Of a stretch of 64,000 bases of DNA, positions 39,855 to 50,910 are shown piece after piece; position 1 is the stretch's first letter; every line of letters starts with the position of its first letter. The stretch lies in assembly GCF_900114565.1 (NCBI RefSeq), contig NZ_FOTM01000003.1, positions 30,454 to 94,453 of the forward strand, written 5' to 3'. A model generated the notes under the pieces. It made no database searches and was not told the DNA's origin. It saw only the letters and a list, made by a program, of their open reading frames with translations. The position numbers and the translations under genes are program-made. The stretch is from Leifsonia sp. CL147 (lineage in GTDB: Bacteria; Actinomycetota; Actinomycetes; Actinomycetales; Microbacteriaceae).

Positions 39855-39985
39855 TACTGGTGATCCCCCGCCCAATTGCGCCATGAACATCACCGGCGCG
39901 TCACCACTGGGCGTCCACCGTTCGTCGTCGCGAGAGCCCAAGGCTCGACGCCCCGAAACAGGAGATAGCGCTGTTAGCTAACGCT

Positions 39986-40783
39986 GTGAACCTGCTGGTC
40001 CAGGCCGCAAGCTCCGATGGAGGAAGCTTCCACGGGCCCTCGATCGATGAGTTCTTCCCGCCCACCCTCTTCTCCATCGGGGCCTTCGAGGTCAACCGGA
40101 TCATGATCATCCGGTTCATCGCGGTGGCGGCCCTCGTCCTGATCTTCTGGCTCGGCACCCGCAACATGAAGCTGGTCCCCGGCCGCTTCCAGTCGCTGGT
40201 CGAGATGGGCCTCGACCTCGTCCGCGTCAACATCGCGGAGGACCTCCTCGGCAAGAAGGACGGCCGGCGCTTCCTGCCGCTGCTCACGACCATCTTCTTC
40301 ATGGTCCTGTTCATGAACCTGACGGGTGTCATCCCGTTCCTGAACATCGCGGGCACCTCGGTCATCGGCGTCCCGCTCGTGCTCGCCGCCGTGTCCTACA
40401 TCGCCTTCATCTATGCCGGTGTGAAGAAGAACCCGAAGTCGTTCTTCAGGAACGCCCTCTTCCCGCCCGGCGTGCCGTGGCCGTTCTACATCATCGTTAC
40501 CCCGATCGAGTTCTTCTCGACGTTCATCCTGCGTCCGATCACGCTCACGCTGCGACTGCTCATGAACATGATCGTCGGGCACCTGCTCCTCGTCCTGTTC
40601 TTCAGCGGCACCGCGTTCTTCGTCTTCACCGTCGGCAGCGGCTGGGGCCTGCTCGGCTTCGGCACCATGGCCTTCGGCTTCGCCTTCACCTTGTTCGAGA
40701 TCCTGGTCGCGGTTCTCCAGGCTTACGTCTTCGCACTGCTCGCGGCTGTCTACATCCAGCTCGCAGTCGCCGAGGAACACTAA
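39986..40783 (+). CDS. atpB: ATP synthase F0 subunit a
   Basis: A 265-residue subunit a with about six transmembrane helices. MKLVPGRFQSLVEMGLDLVRVNIAED, PFYIIVTPIEFFSTFILRPITLTLRLLMNMIVGHLLL (containing the essential helix-5 Arg) and VLQAYVFALLAAVYIQLA are diagnostic. It forms the proton half-channels against the c-ring. The start is uncertain: GTG 39986 is used here, but GGAGAT at 39961-39966 is better placed for a CTG at 39971, which would add five residues. Confidence 0.95.
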   Translation: MNLLVQAASSDGGSFHGPSIDEFFPPTLFSIGAFEVNRIMIIRFIAVAALVLIFWLGTRNMKLVPGRFQSLVEMGLDLVRVNIAEDLLGKKDGRRFLPLLTTIFFMVLFMNLTGVIPFLNIAGTSVIGVPLVLAAVSYIAFIYAGVKKNPKSFFRNALFPPGVPWPFYIIVTPIEFFSTFILRPITLTLRLLMNMIVGHLLLVLFFSGTAFFVFTVGSGWGLLGFGTMAFGFAFTLFEILVAVLQAYVFALLAAVYIQLAVAEEH

Positions 40784-40830
40784 TCGGGTCGCGCATCCGC
40801 GCGGCTGACATCACGGAAGGAAACACATAA

Positions 40831-41061
<231 letters not shown>

Positions 41062-41094
41062 TCCCTCTTTATCTCTCTTCAATAAGGAGGAACG

Positions 41095-41658
41095 ATGCTC
41101 AACGGTGTGGTGACCGCCGCAGCCGCGGCCGCTCCGAATCCGCTTTTCCCCGAGTGGTACGACATCGTCGGCTCTCTGATCTGCTTCTTCATCATCCTGT
41201 TCTTCTTCTGGAAGCTCGCGCTTCCGCGAATGAGGAAGCTGCTGGATGAGCGCGCCGAGGCGATCGAAGGCAACATCGCGAAGGCCGACGAGGCGCAGCA
41301 CAAGGCGGAGGCGCTCCTGGAGCAGTACACCGCGCAGCTCGCCGAGGCACGTGCCGAGGCTGCGAAGATCCGCGAGAACGCCCGGACCGACGGTCAGAAG
41401 ATCGTCGCGGAAGCCCGCGACACCGCCGTGGCCGAGGCGGCACGCGTGACGGCTCAGGCTCAGGCCCAGCTCGAGGCCGAGCGCCAGACGGCGCTCGTCC
41501 AGCTCCGTGGCGAGGTCGGCTCGCTGGCGATCGACCTCGCGTCGACCGTCGTGCGCGAGGCCCTCGACGAGGACAAGCGCGCGCAGGCCATCGTGGACCG
41601 CTTCCTGGCGGACCTCGAAGCCGACGAGACGGCCCAGAAGGCCGGGTCGGGCAACTGA
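41095..41658 (+). CDS. atpF: ATP synthase F0 subunit b
   Basis: A 187-residue subunit b with one N-terminal membrane helix (about 23-42, YDIVGSLICFFIILFFFWKL) and a long charged right-handed coiled coil (RMRKLLDERAEAIEGNIAKADEAQHKAEALLEQY and on). It forms the peripheral stalk linking subunit a to delta and alpha. The start ATG 41095 follows AAGGAGGAACG. The last base overlaps the atpH ATG. Confidence 0.95.
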   Translation: MLNGVVTAAAAAAPNPLFPEWYDIVGSLICFFIILFFFWKLALPRMRKLLDERAEAIEGNIAKADEAQHKAEALLEQYTAQLAEARAEAAKIRENARTDGQKIVAEARDTAVAEAARVTAQAQAQLEAERQTALVQLRGEVGSLAIDLASTVVREALDEDKRAQAIVDRFLADLEADETAQKAGSGN

Positions 41659-42449
41659 TGGGAAGCGCCACCAGAGAAGCACTGGCCCGATCCGTCTCGG
41701 CCCTCGCCGGCCTCGGGTCCACGGCCGATCTGGCGACGGCTGAAGACCTGTTCGCTGCAGGCCGGGTCGTCGCCGACTCGGCCCAGCTCCGTGCGGTCCT
41801 CGGCGACCCGACGGTCTCGGCGGAGGGCAAGGCGGTGCTCGTGAAGCGGGTCTTCGCCCCGCTGTCCGCGCCGGCCGTCGAGCTGCTCACCGTGGTCACC
41901 GCTCAGCGCTGGTCGACCCACGACGACCTGCTCGCCGGGATCGAGGAGCTCGGGATCCGTGCGATCGCCTCCTCCGCCCCGGGCGACGTCGACATCGTGG
42001 CCGAGCTGTTCGCCTTCGGAGGCGCCGTGACCTCCGACGCGGGCCTCGAGCTCGCCCTGCGCAGCAAACTGGCTCCGATCTCATCCAAGGTGGCCCTCGT
42101 CGAGCGCCTGCTCGGGTCGCGGGCCTCGAAGCAGACGGTCGCGATCGTGCGCCAGCTCGTCGAGCAGCCCCGCGGGCGCAGCATCCGCGAGTCGCTCCGC
42201 GCTGCCGCCCGCACCGTCGCAGCCCAGGACGGCCAGACCATCGCGACCGTCTACGCGGCGGCGCCGCTTCCTCAGGCGCAGTCCGAGCGTCTGCGCTCGG
42301 TGCTCAGCGCCACTTATGGCGACCTCAAGGTCAATCAGGTCGTCGACCCCTCGATCATCGGCGGATTGCGCGTACAGATCGGTGACGACGTCATCGATGG
42401 AAGCGTCGCGTCGCGTCTCGCCGAACTCCGGCTTCAGCTGGCGGGCTGA
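41658..42449 (+). CDS. atpH: ATP synthase F1 subunit delta
   Basis: A 263-residue delta subunit of the longer actinobacterial type. An N-terminal helical domain ([46 protein letters not shown]) is followed by the conserved C-terminal [28 protein letters not shown] and [30 protein letters not shown]. It caps the peripheral stalk. The ATG overlaps the atpF TGA (TGATG). Confidence 0.95.
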   Translation: MGSATREALARSVSALAGLGSTADLATAEDLFAAGRVVADSAQLRAVLGDPTVSAEGKAVLVKRVFAPLSAPAVELLTVVTAQRWSTHDDLLAGIEELGIRAIASSAPGDVDIVAELFAFGGAVTSDAGLELALRSKLAPISSKVALVERLLGSRASKQTVAIVRQLVEQPRGRSIRESLRAAARTVAAQDGQTIATVYAAAPLPQAQSERLRSVLSATYGDLKVNQVVDPSIIGGLRVQIGDDVIDGSVASRLAELRLQLAG

Positions 42450-42471
42450 CCGCCTCAAGATAGGAATCACC

Positions 42472-44127
42472 ATGGCAGACACCAAGAGCAGCCCGACATC
42501 CTCCATCAGCGCTGACGACATCCGCGACGCCCTCAAGGACTTCGTCACCACCTACGAGCCCGCCTCGGCCGAGGCGACGGAGATCGGCCACGTGCTGGAC
42601 GCCTCCGACGGCATCGCGCACGTCGAGGGCCTCCCCAGCGTGATGGCCAACGAGCTCATCCGCTTCTCCGACGGCACGCTGGGCCTCGCCCAGAACCTCG
42701 ACGAGAACGAGGTCGGCGTCGTCGTGCTCGGCGAGTTCGACCAGGTCGTGGAGGGTATGGAGGTGACCCGCACCGGCGAGGTCCTCTCCGTCCCCGTCGG
42801 CGACGGCTACCTCGGTCGCGTGGTCGACCCGCTCGGCAACCCGATCGACGGTCTCGGTGAGATCGCCAGCGAGGGCCGCCGCGAGCTCGAACTGCAGGCG
42901 CCCGGCGTCATGCAGCGCAAGTCCGTGCACGAGCCGCTGCAGACCGGAATCAAGGCGATCGACGCGATGATCCCGGTCGGCCGCGGTCAGCGCCAGCTGA
43001 TCATCGGCGACCGCCAGACCGGCAAGACGGCCATCGCGATCGACACGATCATCAACCAGAAGGCCAACTGGGAGTCGGGCGACGAGAACAAGCAGGTCCG
43101 CTGCATCTACGTCGCGATCGGCCAGAAGGGCTCGACCATCGCCTCGGTGAAGGGCGCGCTCGAGGATGCGGGCGCGATGGAGTACACGACGATCGTCGCG
43201 GCTCCCGCCTCCGACCCCGCCGGCTTCAAGTACCTCGCGCCGTACACGGGTTCCGCGATCGGCCAGCACTGGATGTACGGCGGCAAGCACGTCCTCATCG
43301 TCTTCGACGACCTGTCCAAGCAGGCCGAGGCCTACCGCGCCGTCTCCCTCCTCCTGCGCCGTCCGCCGGGACGCGAGGCCTACCCGGGCGACGTCTTCTA
43401 CCTGCACTCCCGCCTGCTGGAGCGTTGCGCGAAGCTCTCCGACGAGCTCGGCGCGGGCTCGATGACCGGCCTGCCGATCATCGAGACCAAGGCGAACGAC
43501 GTCTCGGCGTACATCCCGACCAACGTGATCTCGATCACCGACGGCCAGATCTTCCTGCAGTCTGACCTGTTCAACGCCAACCAGCGTCCCGCGGTCGACG
43601 TGGGCATCTCGGTCTCCCGCGTCGGCGGCGACGCCCAGGTGAAGTCCATCAAGAAGGTCTCCGGCACGCTCAAGCTCGAGCTCGCCCAGTACCGCTCGCT
43701 CGAAGCGTTCGCGATGTTCGCATCCGACCTCGACGCGGCCAGCCGTCGTCAGCTGGCGCGCGGCGCCCGCCTCACCGAGCTGCTCAAACAACCGCAGTAC
43801 TCGCCGTTCCCGGTGGAGGAGCAGGTCGTCTCGATCTGGGCCGGCACCAACGGAAAGCTGGACGAGGTCGCCGTCGAGGACGTCCTGCGCTTCGAGGCGG
43901 AGCTGCTGGATCACTTGCGGCGCAACACCGACATCCTGGACACGCTGCGCGAGACCAACGTCCTGAGCGACGACACGGTGGCGCAGCTCGACGCGGCGGT
44001 GGATGCGTTCAAGCTCGAGTTCCAGACCGGCGAGGGCAAGCCGCTCGCCTCGGTCGGACGCGAAGAGTTCGAGGCCATCGACGAGAAGGACGTCGACCAG
44101 GAGCGCATCGTCAAGGCCCGGCGCTGA
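42472..44127 (+). CDS. atpA: ATP synthase F1 subunit alpha
   Basis: A 551-residue alpha subunit. The nucleotide-binding P-loop GDRQTGKT is at residues 179-186. [35 protein letters not shown] and [26 protein letters not shown] are hallmark segments. A C-terminal extension ([19 protein letters not shown]) is typical of actinobacterial alpha subunits, where a longer tail is known in mycobacteria to limit ATP hydrolysis. The start ATG 42472 follows ATAGGAATCACC. Confidence 0.96.
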   Translation: MADTKSSPTSSISADDIRDALKDFVTTYEPASAEATEIGHVLDASDGIAHVEGLPSVMANELIRFSDGTLGLAQNLDENEVGVVVLGEFDQVVEGMEVTRTGEVLSVPVGDGYLGRVVDPLGNPIDGLGEIASEGRRELELQAPGVMQRKSVHEPLQTGIKAIDAMIPVGRGQRQLIIGDRQTGKTAIAIDTIINQKANWESGDENKQVRCIYVAIGQKGSTIASVKGALEDAGAMEYTTIVAAPASDPAGFKYLAPYTGSAIGQHWMYGGKHVLIVFDDLSKQAEAYRAVSLLLRRPPGREAYPGDVFYLHSRLLERCAKLSDELGAGSMTGLPIIETKANDVSAYIPTNVISITDGQIFLQSDLFNANQRPAVDVGISVSRVGGDAQVKSIKKVSGTLKLELAQYRSLEAFAMFASDLDAASRRQLARGARLTELLKQPQYSPFPVEEQVVSIWAGTNGKLDEVAVEDVLRFEAELLDHLRRNTDILDTLRETNVLSDDTVAQLDAAVDAFKLEFQTGEGKPLASVGREEFEAIDEKDVDQERIVKARR

Positions 44128-44181
44128 GCGCCGTCCCGACGAGCGACTCAGGCCCAGAAAGAATCAGGTAAGAGGAGAGAC

Positions 44182-46570
<2,389 letters not shown>

Positions 46571-46572
46571 TC

Positions 46573-46833
46573 ATGGCTGTTCTCACTGTCAGCGTCGTCG
46601 CGGCCGACCACGAAGTGTGGTCGGGCGAGGCGAGCATGGTCGTCGCGCGGACCGTCGAGGGGCAGATCGGTATCCTGCCCGGACATGAGCCGCTGCTCGC
46701 CATCCTCGCCGAGGGCGAAGTGCGCGTGATCCTCAACGGGGGCGAGTCGATCACCGCCAGCGCCGACGGCGGCTTCCTCTCCGTCGAGAACAACACGGTC
46801 ACCGTGGTGGCCCGTCAGGCCGAGCTGGTCTGA
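46573..46833 (+). CDS. atpC: ATP synthase F1 subunit epsilon
   Basis: An 86-residue epsilon subunit that contains only the N-terminal beta-sandwich (VLTVSVVAADHEVWSGEASMVVARTVEGQIGILPGHEPLLAIL, then GGFLSVENNTVTVVARQAEL). The C-terminal helical hairpin present in longer epsilon subunits is absent, so inhibition by an extended helix pair is not expected. It starts three bases after atpD, and the next gene starts one base after its stop. Confidence 0.94.
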   Translation: MAVLTVSVVAADHEVWSGEASMVVARTVEGQIGILPGHEPLLAILAEGEVRVILNGGESITASADGGFLSVENNTVTVVARQAELV

Positions 46834-46834
46834 C

Positions 46835-47395
46835 ATGCCGGAGCAGCAGGGAGCCCCGCTGGAGCGCCAGTTCGGAGACGTCCGCGTCCCGATGCTGGTC
46901 GCGATGGCGGGGCTTCCCGGTTCCGGGAAGTCCACCATCGCGGAGATCCTCGCCGGCCGGCTCGGCGCGACGATGATCTCGGTGGATCCGATCGAGGCGT
47001 CGATCCTGCGAGCGGGCATCGACTCCGACCAGCCGACCGGGCTCGCGGCCTACCTCGTGGCCGAGACGATGGCGGAGCAGGTGCTCCAGTCGGGCCATTC
47101 CGTCGTCGTGGACGCGGTGAACGCCGTGGAGCCCGCGCGGCTGCAGTGGCGCGACCTGGCGGAGCGGTGCGGCGTGAAGCTCCGTGTCGTCGAGACGGTG
47201 TGCTCCGACACTGAGCTGCACGAAGAGCGCCTCGCGAAGCGGACGGGGCTGGTCGCGGCGTACGCCGTGGAGCAGAACACCGACGAGTACGACGAGTGGA
47301 GGGGCGCTTGCGGCACCCTCCCGCGTGTCACCCTCGACACGTCTGCGCCGCTGGGCGAGAACGTCACCATCGCCGTGAGCTTCGTGGAGGGTTAG
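46835..47395 (+). CDS. P-loop AAA/zeta-like kinase family protein
   Basis: A 186-residue P-loop NTPase. Walker A GLPGSGKST lies at residues 26-34. SVDPIEASILRAGI, VVVDAVNAVEPARLQWRDLAERCG (Walker B-like) and a lid with HEERLAKRTG follow. This matches the small AAA_33/zeta-toxin-like kinase group, which phosphorylates small molecules or nucleotides; the substrate is unknown. It lies one base after atpC and two bases before yaaA, so it is probably co-transcribed with the atp operon's tail. No antitoxin-like gene is beside it. Confidence 0.75.
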   Translation: MPEQQGAPLERQFGDVRVPMLVAMAGLPGSGKSTIAEILAGRLGATMISVDPIEASILRAGIDSDQPTGLAAYLVAETMAEQVLQSGHSVVVDAVNAVEPARLQWRDLAERCGVKLRVVETVCSDTELHEERLAKRTGLVAAYAVEQNTDEYDEWRGACGTLPRVTLDTSAPLGENVTIAVSFVEG

Positions 47396-47397
47396 GC

Positions 47398-48207
47398 GTG
47401 CTCATCCTGCTCCCGCCCTCCGAGACCAAGAGGGACGGGGGAGCGGGGTCGCCGCTCCACCTCGACCGGCTGAGCTTCCCTTCGCTGAACCCCGTCCGCC
47501 GGGAGGTCGTGGATGCGGTGGTCGCGCTGGCTGCCGACCGCGACGCCGCGATGCGGGCGCTCAAGCTGGGGCCGAAGCAGGCCGACGAGGTCGATCGCAA
47601 CCGGGCGATCCCGCTGGCGCCGACGATGCGGGCGCTGGAGCGGTACACGGGCATCCTGTACGACGCGCTCGGTGCGTCATCGCTGAGCGCAGCGGACTGG
47701 GCGGTCGCCGGCGGTTCCGTGGTGGTGCAGTCGGCGATGCTCGGACTCGTCGGCGCCGCCGACCTCGTTCCGGCTTATCGGCTGTCCTTCGACTCGCGGC
47801 TGTCGCTGCAGCGCGGCTCGGCATCGCTGAAGAAGCGCTGGGCCGCTGCCGGAAGCATGGCCCTGGCCGAGCGGGGCGATCTCGTGCTCGATCTGCGGTC
47901 CGAGGGGTATGCCGCGCTGGCCCCGCTCCCGGACCGGGAAGGCGCTCACTACATCCGGGTGCTCGCCCGGGACGAGAACGGCCACGTCCGTGCGCTGAAC
48001 CACTTCAACAAGCAGGCGAAAGGGCTTCTCGCGCGCGCCCTTCTGGAGGCGGGTGCGGCCTTCGCGACGACGGAGGAGCTGCTTCGCTGGGCCGACTCGG
48101 AGGGCTACGAGCTGCGTCCCGCCGGGAACGGGACTCGCGACCTGAACCTCGTCGTTCCCGAGGTGCGCGGTGCGCCGGGAAGCCTGATGGCGGTACTCCG
48201 CGTCTAG
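47398..48207 (+). CDS. yaaA: Peroxide stress protein YaaA (UPF0246)
   Basis: A 269-residue YaaA/DUF328 protein. It begins VLILLPPSETKRDGG and contains the family features RAIPLAPTMRALERYTGILYDALG, SAMLGLVGAADLVPAYRLSFDS, GDLVLDLRSEGYAAL and HFNKQAKGLLARALLEAG. E. coli YaaA lowers intracellular iron during peroxide stress and has a DNA-binding helix-hairpin-helix fold. The start GTG 47398 lies two bases after the preceding stop, with GGAGG close upstream. It adds to the oxidative-stress theme of MsrA/B. Confidence 0.9.
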   Translation: MLILLPPSETKRDGGAGSPLHLDRLSFPSLNPVRREVVDAVVALAADRDAAMRALKLGPKQADEVDRNRAIPLAPTMRALERYTGILYDALGASSLSAADWAVAGGSVVVQSAMLGLVGAADLVPAYRLSFDSRLSLQRGSASLKKRWAAAGSMALAERGDLVLDLRSEGYAALAPLPDREGAHYIRVLARDENGHVRALNHFNKQAKGLLARALLEAGAAFATTEELLRWADSEGYELRPAGNGTRDLNLVVPEVRGAPGSLMAVLRV

Positions 48208-48532
48208 CCCCCCTATTGGGTGGGCGCGCCGCGAACTCGCGGTGGTGCCGGGAGTAAAAGTGAGATAAACTCACGACCAAGAGAGAGGATCCCTGATCCG
48301 AGGCTGTCGGGCACGCATTCGCTGCGACCGTACGACCTCAACAAGTCGGGCCGATGGTGTGGTGGCCGGCGCGTTCATCCCCAATGCGTCGTTTCCTTAC
48401 CGGAGCGTGAAGCGCATCAATCCCGCCTGCGGTCGGGCACGAGCGGTAGCGCGTCACCAGCGAGAATCCGGTGATGGAGCCAGATCCCGCCGTCGGCCCG
48501 ACTCTCTCGGTCCCGTACGCGGCCGTGGAACC
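48208..48532. other. 325-bp intergenic region without a convincing gene
   Basis: Between convergent yaaA and tag. It holds GTGAG-ATAAA-CTCAC (48260-48274), followed by AAGAGAGAGGATCC, which looks like a ribosome binding site but leads into no long frame. On the minus strand an open frame reads GGIWLHHRILAGDALPLVPDRRRD near the tag end, possibly debris. No RNA gene was recognised. Confidence 0.5.
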
Positions 48533-49123
48533 TCACGCCCGGAAGCAGCCCTCCAGGTGGTCGTCGACCATGCCGGTCGCCTGCATGAGCGCGTACATCG
48601 TGGTCGGCCCGACGAAGCGGAAGCCTCGCCGGCGCAATTCCTTGCTCAGCGCCGTCGATTCCGGGGTGACCGCAGGAACATCGTCCCATCCCCGGGGCCG
48701 GCGATCCAGCGGCTTCGGCGCGAAGCTCCACATCAGCTCCTCGAGCGGTACCTCGAGCGCCAGCACGGCCCGGGCGTTGGAGATCGTCGCCTCGATCTTC
48801 CCGCGATGGCGGATGATGCGTTCGTCCTGCAGCAGGCGCTGCACATCCGCTTCTGTCATCGCAGCGACCCGCTCCGGCTCGAAGCCGAGGAACGCCTCCC
48901 GGAACGCCGGCCGCCGTCGCAGGATCGTGATCCAGGACAGACCGGCCTGGAAGCCCTCCAGGCACAGCTTCTCGTAGAGCGCCCGCGGATCGTGCTGCGG
49001 CCGGCCCCATTCCTCGTCGTGGTAGCGGCGGTACTCGGGGTCGGCCGCCGACCAGGAGCAGCGGGCGAGGCCGTCCTCGCCCACGACGAGCGCCGCGCGC
49101 ACCGGTGTCGTCGTCTCGCTCAT
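48533..49123 (-). CDS. tag: DNA-3-methyladenine glycosylase I
   Basis: A 196-residue Tag protein. Zinc-knuckle ligands fit Cys22, His35, His189 and Cys193 (RCSWSAADPEYRRYHDEEWG at the start, DHLEGCF at the end). YEKLCLEGFQAGLSWITILRRRPAFREAF, then RLLQDERIIRHRGKIEATISNARA and RGFRFVGPTTMYALMQATGMVDDH are the HhH-GPD-like Tag core. It removes 3-methyladenine. The ATG 49123 overlaps the ogt stop (ATGA), forming an alkylation-repair operon in which ogt is first. Confidence 0.94.
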   Translation of the reverse strand: MSETTTPVRAALVVGEDGLARCSWSAADPEYRRYHDEEWGRPQHDPRALYEKLCLEGFQAGLSWITILRRRPAFREAFLGFEPERVAAMTEADVQRLLQDERIIRHRGKIEATISNARAVLALEVPLEELMWSFAPKPLDRRPRGWDDVPAVTPESTALSKELRRRGFRFVGPTTMYALMQATGMVDDHLEGCFRA

Positions 49124-49617
49124 GCGGCCAGCAGGATCCCTTCGTGCTCGAGGAGCCACAGCTTCGTCGGGATGCCATCGCCTCCGCTGTAGCCGGTGAC
49201 CCGCCCGTTCGACGACAGGACGCGATGGCAGCCGACGATGATCGGGATCGGGTTCGCGCCGACGGCCCCGCCGATGGCGCGGCCGTAGCCGGTGTGGCCG
49301 AGGGAGGCGCCGAGCTCGCCGTAGGAGACGAACGTGCCGAACTCGAGTCCGGCCAGCCGTTCCCAGACGGCCTGGCGGAAGGGGGTGCCCTGCAGGCGGA
49401 TCGGGACGTCGAAGGCGCGGCGGGTACCGGCGAAGTACTCGCCGAGCTGTGCGTCGGCATCATCGAGCACGGCGGTGGTCCGTTCGGGATGGTCCTCGAG
49501 CGGCAGGTGACCCTCGCGCTCGATGGAGAGGGACGTGACGGCCGTGCCGTCGCTGGTCAGCTCGAGCCGTCCGATGGGGCTCGAGGTGCGGAGGAGATAG
49601 GCGAAGGAACTGCTCAT
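49120..49617 (-). CDS. ogt: Methylated-DNA--protein-cysteine methyltransferase
   Basis: A 165-residue O6-alkylguanine transferase. The acceptor Cys130 lies in IVGCHRVLSSNG, so the usual Pro before Cys (PCHRV) is Gly. GTPFRQAVWERLAGLEFGTFVSYGELGASLG, YGRAIGGAVGANPIPIIVG with the DNA-binding Arg finger region, and YSGGDGIPTKLWLLEHEG are typical. It directly reverses O6-methylguanine. No AdaA regulatory domain is attached. It starts at ATG 49617 and overlaps tag by four bases. Confidence 0.92.
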   Translation of the reverse strand: MSSSFAYLLRTSSPIGRLELTSDGTAVTSLSIEREGHLPLEDHPERTTAVLDDADAQLGEYFAGTRRAFDVPIRLQGTPFRQAVWERLAGLEFGTFVSYGELGASLGHTGYGRAIGGAVGANPIPIIVGCHRVLSSNGRVTGYSGGDGIPTKLWLLEHEGILLAA

Positions 49618-49736
49618 GGGTCGACTCTAGGGCGGACCGCCGACGCCCACTCGCGGGAATCGGACATTGGGGACAACTCGGCAGTGCGCCCGCCTGTGGA
49701 CGGAATCCCAACCCGGTGACCGCCGGTCGGCGTGCC

Positions 49737-49742
49737 TAGACT
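49737..49742 (+). promoter_or_regulatory. -10 element TAGACT of the aldo/keto reductase gene
   Basis: TAGACT ends seven bases before ATG 49750. The gap CGACGGC holds no ribosome binding site, so a leaderless transcript is likely. Confidence 0.5.
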
Positions 49743-49749
49743 CGACGGC

Positions 49750-50721
49750 ATGGTGAACATCGACTACCGCACCCTCGGACCCTCCGGCCTCGTCGTCTCC
49801 ACCGTCGGCCTCGGCTGCAACAACTTCGGCCGCGCGGGCACCGCGACCGAGACGCAGGAGGGAACCGACGCGGTCATCGGCGCTGCGATCGACGCCGGCG
49901 TCACGCTGTTCGACACCGCCGACATCTACGGCAAGGAGCGCGGACTCTCCGAGACGCTGATGGGCAAGGCCCTCGAAGGCAAGCGCGACACGATCGTCCT
50001 GGCGACCAAATTCGGGATGGACATGGCCGGCGTGAACGGTCCGGACTGGGGCGTCCGCGGGTCGCGCCGCTACATCCGCCTCGCCGTCGAGGGCTCCCTG
50101 CGTCGGCTGCGCACCGACTGGATCGACCTCTACCAGCTGCACCAGCCCGATCCCGTGACGCCGATCGAGGAGACGCTCGAGACCCTCGACGACCTCATCG
50201 CCGAGGGCAAGATCCGCTACATCGGCCACTCCAACCTCTCGGGCTGGCAGATCGCCGAGGCGGAGTTCACGGCGCAGCTGCACGGGCATCCGAAGTTCAT
50301 CTCCGCGCAGAACGAGTACAGCCTGCTGGCGCGGGACGCCGACCGCGAGGTGCTCCCGGCCGTGAACCGGTACGGCCTCGGATTCCTGCCGTACTTCCCG
50401 CTCTACAACGGACTGTTCACCGGCAAGTTCAGCCGCGAGGGCGGTCCCGCCGACAGCCGGATCATGAGCGCGCGTCGATACCTGCTCGACAGCGCCCCCT
50501 GGGATCGGATCGAGCGCTACCAGGCGTTCTGCGACGAGCGCGGCGTCAGCATGCTGGCCGCGACGTTCGCCTGGCTGCTCGCCCAGCCCGGCCTCACCAG
50601 CGTGATCGCCGGCGCCACCAAGCCCGAGCAGATCGTCGCGAACGCCGAGGCCGCCTCCGCCTGGACCCCCACCGCCGGCGACCTCGCGGAGATCGCCGCC
50701 ATCTTCCCCTCCCCGTCCTGA
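49750..50721 (+). CDS. Aldo/keto reductase
   Basis: A 323-residue AKR of the Kvbeta/YajO-like type. It begins YRTLGPSGLVVSTVGLGCNNFGRAG. The catalytic set is DTADIYGKERGLSETLMG (Asp and Tyr), VLATKFG (Lys) and LYQLHQPDP (His). The NADP-binding VIAGATKPEQIVANAEAASAW is near the C-terminus. It reduces aldehydes or ketones with NADPH; the physiological substrate is unknown. I use ATG 49750; an in-frame GTG at 49732 overlaps the -10 region and is less likely. It is followed by a pyrimidine-rich stretch and a palindrome. Confidence 0.87.
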   Translation: MVNIDYRTLGPSGLVVSTVGLGCNNFGRAGTATETQEGTDAVIGAAIDAGVTLFDTADIYGKERGLSETLMGKALEGKRDTIVLATKFGMDMAGVNGPDWGVRGSRRYIRLAVEGSLRRLRTDWIDLYQLHQPDPVTPIEETLETLDDLIAEGKIRYIGHSNLSGWQIAEAEFTAQLHGHPKFISAQNEYSLLARDADREVLPAVNRYGLGFLPYFPLYNGLFTGKFSREGGPADSRIMSARRYLLDSAPWDRIERYQAFCDERGVSMLAATFAWLLAQPGLTSVIAGATKPEQIVANAEAASAWTPTAGDLAEIAAIFPSPS

Positions 50722-50776
50722 CCCCCACCTCCCTCCGTCCCGTCCCGTCCCGTTCCGTCCCGTCCCGCTCCGTCCC
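50722..50776. repeat. CCGTC/CCCGT simple-sequence tract
   Basis: A run of imperfect CCGTCCCGTCCCGT units follows the aldo/keto reductase stop. It is strand-biased (pyrimidine-rich on the plus strand), resembles the tract at 18477-18518, and precedes a palindrome as that one precedes inverted repeats. Confidence 0.7.
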
Positions 50777-50791
50777 CGCCCTCACCTGACG

Positions 50792-50851
50792 CCGAGGTGC
50801 TCGTAGTTGCACGCGACACGCCGGGAGGGCATGCAACAACGAGCACTTCGG
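50792..50851. repeat. Dispersed extragenic palindrome, family II, copy 1
   Basis: The left arm CCGAGGTGCTCGTAGTTGCA is mirrored by TGCAACAACGAGCACTTCGG with few mismatches. The element GTGCTCGTNGTTGCAC-GCGACACG recurs at 63945-64000. It sits between the aldo/keto reductase gene and the TetR promoter and may terminate the former. Confidence 0.88.
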
Positions 50852-50876
50852 CGGAAGAAGCGCGAGAAAACCGCTT

Positions 50877-50892
50877 GTGAGTGAGCACTCAC
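50877..50892 (+). promoter_or_regulatory. TetR-type operator GTGAGTG-AG-CACTCAC
   Basis: A perfect 7-bp inverted repeat with a two-base centre. It overlaps the -35 (TTGTGA, 50875-50880) and the spacer before TATAGT (50899-50904), ideally placed for self-repression by the TetR gene starting at 50911. Confidence 0.75.
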
Positions 50893-50898
50893 TCCGCT

Positions 50899-50904
50899 TA
50901 TAGT
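50899..50904 (+). promoter_or_regulatory. -10 element TATAGT of the tetR-ABC operon
   Basis: TATAGT is 18 bases after TTGTGA and six bases before GTG 50911, consistent with leaderless initiation. Confidence 0.6.
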
Positions 50905-50910
50905 GTTCGG

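Noticed and set aside
48417..49463. 348-codon minus-strand frame over tag and ogt
   Set aside because: It overlaps two well-supported repair genes in another frame and lacks domains. Only its last segment was kept as a low-interest remnant.
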